Of a stretch of DNA of 64,000 nt, positions 27,803 to 35,724 are shown piece by piece. Positions within the stretch are counted from its first letter, which is position 1, and each line of letters opens with the position of its first letter. The stretch is from Candidatus Latescibacterota bacterium. Lineage in GTDB: Bacteria > Krumholzibacteriota > Krumholzibacteriia > WVZY01. A model generated the notes under the pieces. The model saw nothing but the letters and a program-made list of their open reading frames with translations. It made no database searches and was not told where the DNA came from. A program made the translations under genes and the position numbers. The stretch lies in NCBI GenBank assembly GCA_011772205.1, contig WVZY01000023.1, positions 102,261 through 166,260 of the forward strand, read 5' to 3'.

Positions 27803-28111
27803 ATGGAGACGATCGATCCACAGTCACTGGACAAGACGATACACTCTCCGGTTCGCCTCGCAATAATGGCGGCGCTCGTTGCTTCAGAGGAAATCGAGTT
27901 CAGACTCCTCAAGGATTCCTTTTCGCTGACCGATGGGAATCTCAGCAGCCACCTTCTAAAGCTCGAGGAAAGCGGTTACATAAAGGTAAAGAAGACTTTC
28001 AAAGGAAAGCGCCCTCTGACAATACTATCCGCAACAAAGAGAGGGAGAAGAGCGTTCGAAGATTACGTTGACAAGATCGAGCGCATCATCGGGCGCGCCT
28101 CGAGCAGTTGA
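27803..28111 (+). CDS. Winged-helix transcriptional regulator (HTH_34-like)
   Basis: 102 aa, one winged helix. It opens with DKTIHSPVRLAIMAAL, typical of the PF13601-like group. The recognition-helix segment is LTDGNLSSHLLKLEESGYIKVKK, followed by a wing (FKGKRPLTILSATKRGRRAF). GAGGAG sits 9 bases before ATG 27803. The frame extends 12 codons upstream into the membrane-protein gene but lacks an SD there. It probably regulates its own two-gene operon through the palindrome at 27134-27148. It converges with speE, 9 bases away. Confidence 0.88.
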   Translation: METIDPQSLDKTIHSPVRLAIMAALVASEEIEFRLLKDSFSLTDGNLSSHLLKLEESGYIKVKKTFKGKRPLTILSATKRGRRAFEDYVDKIERIIGRASSS

Positions 28112-28120
28112 TAAGATTGT

Positions 28121-28960
28121 TCAGCGTTCGAGTTCTTTTTTTATTTCGGTGGGAAGGGCAAAAGCGGCTTCATGAATCTCGCGGTTATAGTAGCGAGTAA
28201 GTGGCTCCACTCTCTCAATGCGTTCCCCGATAATCATCATTGGATCCACCGAGCGGGTAGCATACGTCCACGTCCACATACCGGCGCCGTAAATCGGTAC
28301 GCTGCCAAAATAAGGATCCGCTCTCCCAAAGATCTTTCGAAGCGTCCGCACGATGCTGAGGAACACGTCCCAGAACAAGACCGGTGATTCGCTTTGAAGT
28401 GCAAAAACGCCTTCAGGCTGGAGTAGTCTTTCACAGCCGTGATAAAAATCTTCACCAAACAGTCCCTCGGCCGGGCCCACCGGATCGCTTCCATCGAGAA
28501 GGATGACATCGAAAGGCTCCTCTTGGGCTTCTTTGACATAGGCGACTCCATCCTGGATAACCACTTCCAAACGTGGATCATCCCATGCAGTGCCAATGGA
28601 GGGAAGATACTCCTTACAGGCTTCGACAACCATCGAATCGATCTCGACCATGACCACTCTTTCGACTTCGGAATAGCGCAGGACTTCCCTGGCGGTGCCG
28701 CCATCTCCTCCGCCGATGATGAGTATTCGCCGGATGAGGGGTGCGGTGGTCATTGCTGGGTGGACGAGCATTTCGTGATAGAAATACTCATCCCCCTCGC
28801 TCGTCATGTAGATACCATCGAGGGTGAGGGTGCGGCCGAACTGTTCCGACTCAAAAATATCAATTTTCTGGTAGGGGCTCTGACCGGAGTAGAGGGATCG
28901 TCGAATTTTCAGGCCAAAGCGCACTCTGTCGTTGAATACTTCGTCGTGCCAATCTGCCAT
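28121..28960 (-). CDS. speE: Spermidine synthase
   Basis: About 279 aa from the ATG at 28960 (MADWHDEVF). It transfers aminopropyl from decarboxylated SAM to putrescine. The SAM-binding loop is IIGGGDGGTAREVLRY, the acidic VMVEIDSMVV strand end follows, and the catalytic LLDGSDPVGPAEGLF segment is intact. The frame is open to 29059, overlapping speD by 62 bases, but residues before 28960 lack conservation. The chosen start has a weak SD, so translation may be coupled to speD, 37 bases upstream. SpeD supplies its substrate. Confidence 0.93.
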   Translation of the reverse strand: MADWHDEVFNDRVRFGLKIRRSLYSGQSPYQKIDIFESEQFGRTLTLDGIYMTSEGDEYFYHEMLVHPAMTTAPLIRRILIIGGGDGGTAREVLRYSEVERVVMVEIDSMVVEACKEYLPSIGTAWDDPRLEVVIQDGVAYVKEAQEEPFDVILLDGSDPVGPAEGLFGEDFYHGCERLLQPEGVFALQSESPVLFWDVFLSIVRTLRKIFGRADPYFGSVPIYGAGMWTWTYATRSVDPMMIIGERIERVEPLTRYYNREIHEAAFALPTEIKKELER

Positions 28961-28997
28961 TTGGGTCGTTGGGTGTTTCTCAGGATTCGTCGCTGGC

Positions 28998-29426
28998 TCA
29001 TGGAATAGAAACAGAAGGCTTGGTGATCTCGCCGCCAGCTTCTTCGGTGCGGTGACCAACGATGCGTATCGAAGGGCGAGGTGGATATTGACCCCGATCG
29101 AGAGCCATTACCTCCGCTCCTTCCGCCCTCAACGCCTTCTTCAGAAATTCGTGGGCAGCCTCAGGAATGCAATCCCCGCAGGTGTAGCAATCGACTGCGG
29201 CATAACCGTACTCCGGCCAGGTGTGGATGGAAAAGTGGGATTCCTCCACGACGACCACTCCGCTAACACCTTGAGGAGAGAACGTGTGGAAGATCGATCC
29301 AACGACAGTAGCACGTGCCGCCTCAGCTGCGAGCCGCATTAAACGATCGAGTCGAGCCATATCGTTGAGTACTTCAGTGTCACAATCATAGTACTCAACC
29401 AGCAAATGTTGCGCCGTGGTCTTCAA
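28998..29426 (-). CDS. speD: S-adenosylmethionine decarboxylase proenzyme
   Basis: 142 aa of the prokaryotic class 1b type. It self-cleaves at the E62-S63 bond in VVEESHFSIHTWPE, and S63 becomes the pyruvoyl cofactor. The catalytic His (H68) and Cys (in YTCGDC) are present. The start is TTG (29424-29426) with a perfect GGAGG seven bases upstream, and no ATG is available nearby. It forms an operon with speE. Its 5' leader can fold two mutually exclusive hairpins just before the SD (separate entry). Confidence 0.95.
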   Translation of the reverse strand: MKTTAQHLLVEYYDCDTEVLNDMARLDRLMRLAAEAARATVVGSIFHTFSPQGVSGVVVVEESHFSIHTWPEYGYAAVDCYTCGDCIPEAAHEFLKKALRAEGAEVMALDRGQYPPRPSIRIVGHRTEEAGGEITKPSVSIP

Positions 29427-29446
29427 TCACGTACCTCCTTTCTGCA

Positions 29447-29480
29447 GGATCGGTATCGTTCGGCTAAATTGCCGATCCCG
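29447..29480 (-). promoter_or_regulatory. Alternative hairpins in the speD leader
   Basis: On the minus strand GGATCGG (29478-29472) can pair with CCGATCC (29453-29447). Alternatively the inner TCGGC can pair with GCCGA across a six-base AATTTA loop. Both use the same TCGG, so they exclude each other, and they end about 10 bases before the GGAGG. A regulatory role is inference. Confidence 0.45.
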
Positions 29481-29676
29481 AGGCCAACTATCATCTGCAA
29501 TCCCAATCCGACGAGATAGCTGTCATTGTCGTCTTAGCCAATGCCGGATGGAAATACTGCAAGTAGTTTGCTAGATCATGAGGCTAGAAAAAAAGTATGC
29601 TTTTTTTCTTGAACGATTGTCAACCCAATTATGATCCGCGTGCTGATATCCTTCAAGACCTCTCAGGCCTGGCGTT

Positions 29677-30153
29677 CTACTTGAAGACCGCGGAAACCCA
29701 TCTCCCAGCTAAATGGGCGATAACCACGACGGCAACGGCGATAACGAGGTGTTCCATTATCGCGTTCCAGGGATTCACCTTCGTCAATTTCGCCACTGCA
29801 TAACTCAGAATCGATACCAGAAAGAGCCCCCAAATCACACTGACGACAACTGCTGTGGTTAGAGAAAATAGAAAAATCGGGATCAAGAATGTGAGCGCCG
29901 TTGCAAACTTCGACACAAAAGTTGCGATCGTTGCAGCCCATACCTGGCCTGAGGTGTGCATATTTTCGGCCTCCTCATGTATGTGCATTCCTATTGCATC
30001 GGACAGGCTGTCCGCTATCGCAATGATTACTATGCCTCCGGCCACAGCGAGTACCGAGTGAGTACCGGAATGGAGGCCGATGATCAGACCCAGCGTGGTA
30101 ATAACTCCCGACGTTAGGCCAAAGCTGATTCCTGTTTTGATAGATTCCTTCAT
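29677..30153 (-). CDS. VIT1/CCC1-family-like membrane protein
   Basis: 158 aa with about five membrane helices. FGLTSGVITTLGLIIGLHSG and ADSLSDAIGMHIHEEAE resemble the first helices of the vacuolar-iron-transporter/CCC1 family, which exports Fe2+ or Mn2+ to another compartment. It is shorter than plant VIT1 because the cytosolic metal-binding domain is reduced. Similar short prokaryotic members occur. The metal is not known. It is transcribed alone on the minus strand, downstream of a gap of 445 bases. Confidence 0.75.
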   Translation of the reverse strand: MKESIKTGISFGLTSGVITTLGLIIGLHSGTHSVLAVAGGIVIIAIADSLSDAIGMHIHEEAENMHTSGQVWAATIATFVSKFATALTFLIPIFLFSLTTAVVVSVIWGLFLVSILSYAVAKLTKVNPWNAIMEHLVIAVAVVVIAHLAGRWVSAVFK

Positions 30154-30598
30154 CTACGGATCGCTCTCTCAACGAAGCATAAGTTGATCATTAGAATCTC
30201 GGTAAGCAAATGCAATCGACCGGCGTGTGATCACTTGCATATCCCGATATAGAAATTAGCCAAGGGCTGAGCAGCATAGCACGGATTACCATTGCGAGTC
30301 AATTTTGATGTTTGCCTGCCTCTCGAGAATGCATCACGCATCATTTTTCCCGCTCGAGGAACGCGCGAACATTATAGGAACCGCTTCCTGTCAGCTCGCC
30401 TCCTCGATTTCATCTTTTGAAAATAAATAAGATACAGCTGCCAAAGATAATCGTAGCAACAAATATTGTTACAATATCAGGCTGATGAAAGATAATTACT
30501 TTGAGAAGCAACAAAGGCCTCGATAAATATCCCGATTCCTCTAACAGCAAAGCAGCAAGCTAAGGGCACTTTGCAAGCTGAGCAGCATGGAGGTACGA
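30154..30598. other. AT-rich intergenic region between divergent genes
   Basis: No gene seen. An imperfect palindrome GTAGCAA-N6-TTGTTAC lies at 30453-30472. A weak promoter candidate for the nitroreductase gene, TTACAA-16-GATAAT, spans 30469-30496 and overlaps it. Confidence 0.4.
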
Positions 30599-31186
30599 AT
30601 GAGCATTGTATTCAACAAAAGAGAACCCCAGGCACATGTGGATCCCATCTTTTTGGATAGATGGTCGCCACGGGCGCTTTCCAGGGAACCGGTGCCCGAA
30701 TCAATGATTGAGTCGCTGTTCGAGGCCGCGCGTTGGGCGCCATCTTGCTACAACGAGCAGCCGTGGCTTTTTATCTATGCAGCTACAGAGGAGGATCTGT
30801 CTCTTTATCGCCCTTTGTTGGTGGAGGGCAATCGTCAATGGGCCGATAACGCCCCCGTTCTGGCCTTCGCACTTGCGCGCAAAAACTTTGCCCGAAACAA
30901 CAAGCCCAACGATTGGGCGGCATTCGACACTGGAGCCGCATGGATGTCCCTTGCTCTACAGGCCCGACGACTGGGCCTATATGCCCACGCAATGGCCGGC
31001 ATCCTAAAGGACAAAGTCTACGAGGTCCTGAATATCCCGCGGGATGAATATGAGGTGATCTGCGCGATTGCAATCGGACGCTACGGCGATCCATCACAAT
31101 TACCGGCGTCGCTCAAGAGCAGCGAAATACCAAACAAGCGGAAGTCCCTGAATGAGGTTGCAGTACAGGGGAAGTTCTCGGATTAG
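30599..31186 (+). CDS. Nitroreductase-family flavoprotein
   Basis: 195 aa, FMN-dependent NAD(P)H oxidoreductase fold. RWSPRALSREPV at the N-terminus and EAARWAPSCYNEQPW are the typical FMN phosphate and ring contacts, and GAAWMSLALQARRLGLYAHAM is the core helix. Substrates in the family range from nitroaromatics and quinones to flavins. GGAGG lies five bases before ATG 30599. The ATG at 30587 would sit on the SD and is unlikely. It is a single gene with no functional neighbour. Confidence 0.92.
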   Translation: MSIVFNKREPQAHVDPIFLDRWSPRALSREPVPESMIESLFEAARWAPSCYNEQPWLFIYAATEEDLSLYRPLLVEGNRQWADNAPVLAFALARKNFARNNKPNDWAAFDTGAAWMSLALQARRLGLYAHAMAGILKDKVYEVLNIPRDEYEVICAIAIGRYGDPSQLPASLKSSEIPNKRKSLNEVAVQGKFSD

Positions 31187-31291
31187 CAAGATGCGAAAAT
31201 GGATTTTGCCGGAGATTCTGGGCAGCTCGAAAAAAACCGTGTTAAGAGCGGAGTTCCCTTCGAAAAATATTTTTCATAGCGGCGAGCATGA

Positions 31292-32323
31292 TCATGCTTC
31301 CGTCGGTACGACACGGAAATCCAGCTGATTTCCGAGCCGCAGAACAGTGAGGGTGACGGGCTTCTCCGAGGTCCATGGCGTCAAAAGACGGTGTACATCA
31401 TCCACGCTCGAAACGCGTTCGCCATCCAGCGCGACAATAAGATCGCCTTCTTTTATTCCTGCCACCTGGGCAGGCCCGCCTTTGGCCACCGACACCACTT
31501 CGACGACGGTCGTACTGGAAAGATCAAGCCCGCGCTGCATCCGGCGGCTGATCGGCCGCGCCTGACCCACGATACCCAGGTATGCCCGACGAACTTTACC
31601 TTTGATGATGAGTTCTCCCACAACCCACCTTGCCGTTGAAGCAGGCACGGCGAAGCTGATTCCCTGAGCCATATTGATCATTGCCGTATTGATGCCGACC
31701 ACGCGTCCGCGGCTGTCCACCAGCGGACCGCCGGAGTTGCCTGGATTGAGGGCTACGTCGGTTTGAATCACATTTTCGATGAGCCGGCCGGATCTGCTGC
31801 GGAGGGTGCGCCCAAGGGCGGATATTACGCCGGTTGAAACAGTGCTTTGGAATCCGAGCGGATTCCCGATGGCGATCACGAGCTGGCCGACCCGTAGCAA
31901 CGTGGAATCCCCCAGTTCGGCAGCAGGCAGTCCGCTCGCCTGGACACGCACGACGGCAAGATCGGTCGCCGGATCCGTCCCCACCACTCGACCCGTGTAT
32001 TTGCTACCATCCGTTAGACTGACGGACAGCGCGCCCGCGTTCTCCACAACGTGGCTGTTGGTGAGCACATAGCCATCGGGGGCGATAACGACGCCGGAGC
32101 CCGCTCCATCCTGTCGGGAACGCGACGACTGTCCACTCAATCGTATTCCGATACTGACGACTGCGGGTCCAACACTTTCCACCACACCGACAACTGCACG
32201 GGAATAGGCGTCGAGCAAGTCATCCTCGTGCGCGGGATGATCCGGTAACGGAGCGTCTCCATTTACCTTACCGCGACCCTTTGAATCGTATATTGGTACT
32301 AAATTATTTTTTATCCTACGCAT
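31292..32323 (-). CDS. Trypsin-like serine protease with PDZ domain (HtrA/DegP type), no export signal
   Basis: 343 aa, family S1C. The triad is complete: H91 in LTNSHVV, D121 in ATDLAVV, S197 in GNSGGPL. One PDZ domain covers about 245-335 (GGPAQVAGIKEGDLIVALDG). HtrA proteins are usually periplasmic or membrane-tethered. Here the first 45 residues are polar, with no signal peptide or membrane helix, so the enzyme may be cytoplasmic. A GAGGAAAG SD supports this start. It probably degrades or chaperones misfolded protein. No sigma-E-like partner is adjacent. Confidence 0.93.
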   Translation of the reverse strand: MRRIKNNLVPIYDSKGRGKVNGDAPLPDHPAHEDDLLDAYSRAVVGVVESVGPAVVSIGIRLSGQSSRSRQDGAGSGVVIAPDGYVLTNSHVVENAGALSVSLTDGSKYTGRVVGTDPATDLAVVRVQASGLPAAELGDSTLLRVGQLVIAIGNPLGFQSTVSTGVISALGRTLRSRSGRLIENVIQTDVALNPGNSGGPLVDSRGRVVGINTAMINMAQGISFAVPASTARWVVGELIIKGKVRRAYLGIVGQARPISRRMQRGLDLSSTTVVEVVSVAKGGPAQVAGIKEGDLIVALDGERVSSVDDVHRLLTPWTSEKPVTLTVLRLGNQLDFRVVPTEA

Positions 32324-32551
32324 TGCTTCTTTCCTCTAAGCTGAATATAACGTCCAGTCCATAAAAAACAAGATCTCCGCCGCCCAGAAATATGTGAGCT
32401 TACTTACACTCCTGTAACGGCAGGAATGCAGCAGAAGTTCGGGTTCATTACTGAATTCTTGAGAGAAAGAACGCTGGAGAGAATTGAAGGCTCATGCGGT
32501 GACGTTTAATCCGCACACTCAACCGCAATAGCATTTCGACTCGAAGTTGGA

Positions 32552-33397
32552 TCAGGCATTCGGCGTGGAGACATGATTCTGCACACGTGCATATACGATA
32601 AGATGCCCCCCAAGAAGAGTTCTCTTGCAGACAGCATTTGCAAAACGATGCAAGGGATTCTTCGTTCCCCATTGCTTTGCGGGGGCATTCATAAAAACGG
32701 TAGACAGACCAGATGTTTCCACCGTCTTCTTCAATGTCCGTGGCGTAAAAAACCAGAAATGGTGACCTGTCGAATAATGCTTCCACGGATCCTTCTTGAG
32801 ATTCAGGAGGCTCTGTAAATTTTTTGCACGGGATGACAAGCTGGCGAGATTGGGTACTTCTATCCGAACCACTCCACTGGAGCTGAGGAGACGCGCAACT
32901 TTCTCGAGCGTCGTTCGGGGATTCTTAACGTGCTCGAGCACATGATTCAGCACGATCGCATCGAACGAACTCTCAGGCAGCTCGATTTCCTCCAGTATCC
33001 CTTTATGAACAGTGAGGCCCAGCTCGTCCCGAACATAACGGATCATTGCCGAGGCGATTTCAGTTCCTTCGGCTCCCCACCCCAATTTGGCTGCGACTTT
33101 GAGCAACGTGCCTTCTCCAGCACCCACATCAAGGAGACGCCCTTTCCGACGCAACACCAACTCGATTTCGGCGAGGAGCTCAGAAAAAACATTTTTTCTC
33201 TGTTTCAGCTTATCGATGGATCCTCTGAAATAATCCTGCCCGTATATAGCGGATTCAGCCTCCTCATAATCGGGGTATTTTTCAGCGAACTGAAGTCGGC
33301 ACCTTCTACATTGAACGACACGCCTCCCTTGCCGCGTGATAAAAACCACTCGGGTTGGATGTCCCGGGCAATTTACGCATGTTTGCTTTTCGCTCAT
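32552..33397 (-). CDS. Class I SAM-dependent methyltransferase with N-terminal zinc ribbon
   Basis: 281 aa. Four cysteines, C7-x2-C10 and C30-x2-C33, form a small zinc ribbon. The methyltransferase core starts near 85 with LLDVGAGEGTLL (motif I) and has FDAIVLNHVLEHVKNPR (motif post-II) and LSSSGVVRIEVPN. This layout is common in methyltransferases of cell-envelope polysaccharide or natural-product loci, but the target is unknown. No SD is visible. It is divergent from the CpeT-like gene. Confidence 0.85.
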   Translation of the reverse strand: MSEKQTCVNCPGHPTRVVFITRQGRRVVQCRRCRLQFAEKYPDYEEAESAIYGQDYFRGSIDKLKQRKNVFSELLAEIELVLRRKGRLLDVGAGEGTLLKVAAKLGWGAEGTEIASAMIRYVRDELGLTVHKGILEEIELPESSFDAIVLNHVLEHVKNPRTTLEKVARLLSSSGVVRIEVPNLASLSSRAKNLQSLLNLKKDPWKHYSTGHHFWFFTPRTLKKTVETSGLSTVFMNAPAKQWGTKNPLHRFANAVCKRTLLGGHLIVYARVQNHVSTPNA

Positions 33398-33671
33398 TAA
33401 CTTGCAAACCCGCTATTCGATCAATGGAGCAATAACTTTATCGAAGTGCTCTCGGCACTCGAGTGCGAAAGGCTTACTTTTTCATTAATAAATATCAATA
33501 TACTTTATTATTTATAGCTCACAATTACCAGACCTTCCAGCAGCGTCCACAATGACAATAGCTCAATTCCTGCCATTGCGCTTGCAATCATATGATCGGC
33601 AATTGTATCATCCTATCCAATCCTTCCCTAGAAAACCGCCCAAACAATCATAATGTTATCAGGGGGATGCA

Positions 33672-34349
33672 ATGTTCTCTAAAACAACCGGCTTTTTATT
33701 CTTTGACCTTTTGCTAATCATCATATTCTGCTTTGCTGTTTCAACCCCTGCTCAAGACACTCGCGTACTCGACGGAGAAGATGAAGACCTGGCGCAGCTC
33801 GTGCAGTGGATGACAGGTTATTTCAGCAGCGAGGAGCAAGCGTCAGCTGATTCCGACTATGTTGATGTACGTTTGCGAATGGTGCGTATTTGGCAGGATC
33901 GTACGGACGGCTACTGGCTCTATGTGGAGCAGGCCATCGCGATCCGCCAGCACAAGCCCTATCGCCAGCGCGTGTATCATTTAACCCGCCTCAACGAAGA
34001 TACCTTCGAAAGCTCAGTGTATATGCTGCCCGACCCCGTCCATTTCGTTGGAAAATGGCGGACACCCAGCGCCTTTTCAACCCTCAGTCCGGATTCTTTG
34101 CAATTTCGTGAGGGTTGTTCGATTCTGCTAAAGCGAAAAGACGCCAATGCATTCATAGGAAATACAAAAGGCAACTCCTGCGCCAGTAAGTTACGTGGTG
34201 CATCCTACACTACCTCGGAGGTCATAATCAAGCCGGACGCGCTCATCAGCTGGGACCGCGGATTCGACGCTAACGGCAGGCAAGTATGGGGAACGACAAA
34301 AGGAGGCTACATCTTTAAAAAGCTGGCCAAGCAAGTCAACTCGAAATAA
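33672..34349 (+). CDS. CpeT/CpcT-family protein, exported
   Basis: 225 aa with a signal peptide (about residues 1-28). The body matches the CpeT/CpcT family of phycobiliprotein chromophore lyases, a calycin-like beta-barrel: WMTGYFSSEEQA, WLYVEQAI, YRQRVYHL, then REGCSILLKR, and at the end ISWDRGFDANGRQVWG plus GGYIFKK. In cyanobacteria these attach bilins to phycocyanin or phycoerythrin. No phycobilisome gene is here, and the protein is predicted to be extracytoplasmic, so it likely has another role, perhaps binding a tetrapyrrole. It is the first gene of a three-gene run with a pentaheme cytochrome (12 bases downstream) and a haem-bearing porin. Confidence 0.82.
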   Translation: MFSKTTGFLFFDLLLIIIFCFAVSTPAQDTRVLDGEDEDLAQLVQWMTGYFSSEEQASADSDYVDVRLRMVRIWQDRTDGYWLYVEQAIAIRQHKPYRQRVYHLTRLNEDTFESSVYMLPDPVHFVGKWRTPSAFSTLSPDSLQFREGCSILLKRKDANAFIGNTKGNSCASKLRGASYTTSEVIIKPDALISWDRGFDANGRQVWGTTKGGYIFKKLAKQVNSK

Positions 34350-34361
34350 AGCGAGGTTAAT

Positions 34362-35708
34362 ATGAGAACTGTTGCACTGGTTGCGTTCATAACGATGTTG
34401 CTATGCTCCATCTCTTTCTCGGAGGATTTGCCGGCCGGGGATCGTGCTCTGGGGACCAGAGAATATGACCAGTATGAAAGACCGACTGTTTGCAGAAGCT
34501 GCCACGCGGATTTTTATCAGCAGTGGACTCAAGCGATGATGTCCCAAGCATATACACACCATTGGGATGAAATCGAATATTTCGAGCTGGCCGTTCCCCA
34601 TGCAGAGAAGGATGAAATGGTAGCAGGTGTCAAGGCCGGATGTAATGGATGCCATGCGCCGCTTGCCTTCATGGCCGGCGATGTTCCACCTCCACGTCCC
34701 GAAGAGAATTCTCGCGCGAACGAATCGGTCTCGTGCGATGTGTGCCACACCATCATAGGCTTCGAAGGAGAGACCCCACACAACTACAACTATATCTCAA
34801 GCCCCGGCCGCATGAAATATGGACCGAAACCAGGATTGGAATCTCCCCATCACGAAACGGAGCAGCTCGACTTCATAAAACAATCGGAGTTTTGCGGCAC
34901 TTGCCACAATGAGATGAGCCCCTACGGCGTTTGGGTGAAATCTACACAATTAGAATGGAAGGACGGTCCCTATTCGAAAGAAGGTGTCCGCTGTCACGAC
35001 TGCCATATGCCTGTTGCTTGGGCAAAGAACGCCAAAATGGCGGAAGAGAACTGGATCGCGCAGCACCTCTTTCACGGAGCCCATGATCCAGGGAAACTAG
35101 CGGGAGCGGTGGAATTACGAATGCATCCAGAAGAAAGGGAAGTTGAGCTGGACGGGATCGTCGCAATCAAGGTGCAATTGTATAACGCCAAAGCGGGTCA
35201 TAAAATACCCACAGGCTCTGTAGAGGATCGCATTGTTTGGCTGCACGTAACCGCGACCGATTCGGATGGGAATACCTATCACATTCCAGTTGATAAAAAA
35301 GGATTTGACGGAGAAGAGTATACAGTTGCATCCGATGTGCTGGCCTACCAGGACATGGGTCTGCCTCTGGACATCAATAATTTTCGAGGAATTCAGCGCG
35401 ACGGCGTTCCACTAGGCGATCGGATTTTTCGCATGCCCTATTTCGATCCACAGGGGCGCATGACGATCATGCAGTGGAATACCAAGGAGCTCGGCGTCGA
35501 CTATCGCATCGGACCCCGCGAGACCAAAATCGAAACGTTCACTTGGGAACTTCCCGAAGATATTGCCGTCGGCAAAATCATGTTCGAAGCAACGTTGAAC
35601 TGCAGAAAACTGGTAAAATCAGTGGCAGATTTCCTCGAAGTTCCCGAAGATGAAAGTGAAATTATGCTGATCAATAAAACGACGACATGGATCGAAGTTT
35701 ACGATTAG
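34362..35708 (+). CDS. Pentaheme c-type cytochrome
   Basis: 448 aa with a signal peptide (residues about 1-20). Five CxxCH haem-c sites lie at C44-H48, C94-H98, C125-H129, C178-H182 and C211-H215, all in the first half. The second half is a beta-rich domain without haem motifs. The layout resembles the cytochrome c554-like multiheme group (PF13435). Located in the periplasm or on the outer membrane, it would carry electrons, for example to or from the porin encoded 16 bases downstream. The upstream gene encodes a CpeT-like protein. The electron donor and acceptor are unknown. Confidence 0.92.
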   Translation: MRTVALVAFITMLLCSISFSEDLPAGDRALGTREYDQYERPTVCRSCHADFYQQWTQAMMSQAYTHHWDEIEYFELAVPHAEKDEMVAGVKAGCNGCHAPLAFMAGDVPPPRPEENSRANESVSCDVCHTIIGFEGETPHNYNYISSPGRMKYGPKPGLESPHHETEQLDFIKQSEFCGTCHNEMSPYGVWVKSTQLEWKDGPYSKEGVRCHDCHMPVAWAKNAKMAEENWIAQHLFHGAHDPGKLAGAVELRMHPEEREVELDGIVAIKVQLYNAKAGHKIPTGSVEDRIVWLHVTATDSDGNTYHIPVDKKGFDGEEYTVASDVLAYQDMGLPLDINNFRGIQRDGVPLGDRIFRMPYFDPQGRMTIMQWNTKELGVDYRIGPRETKIETFTWELPEDIAVGKIMFEATLNCRKLVKSVADFLEVPEDESEIMLINKTTTWIEVYD

Positions 35709-35724
35709 AACAGGAGGTTCTGCA

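Noticed and set aside
33672..34349. Evidence for photosynthesis from the CpeT homologue
   Set aside because: No phycobiliprotein, bilin synthesis or photosystem gene is in the window, and the protein carries a signal peptide.
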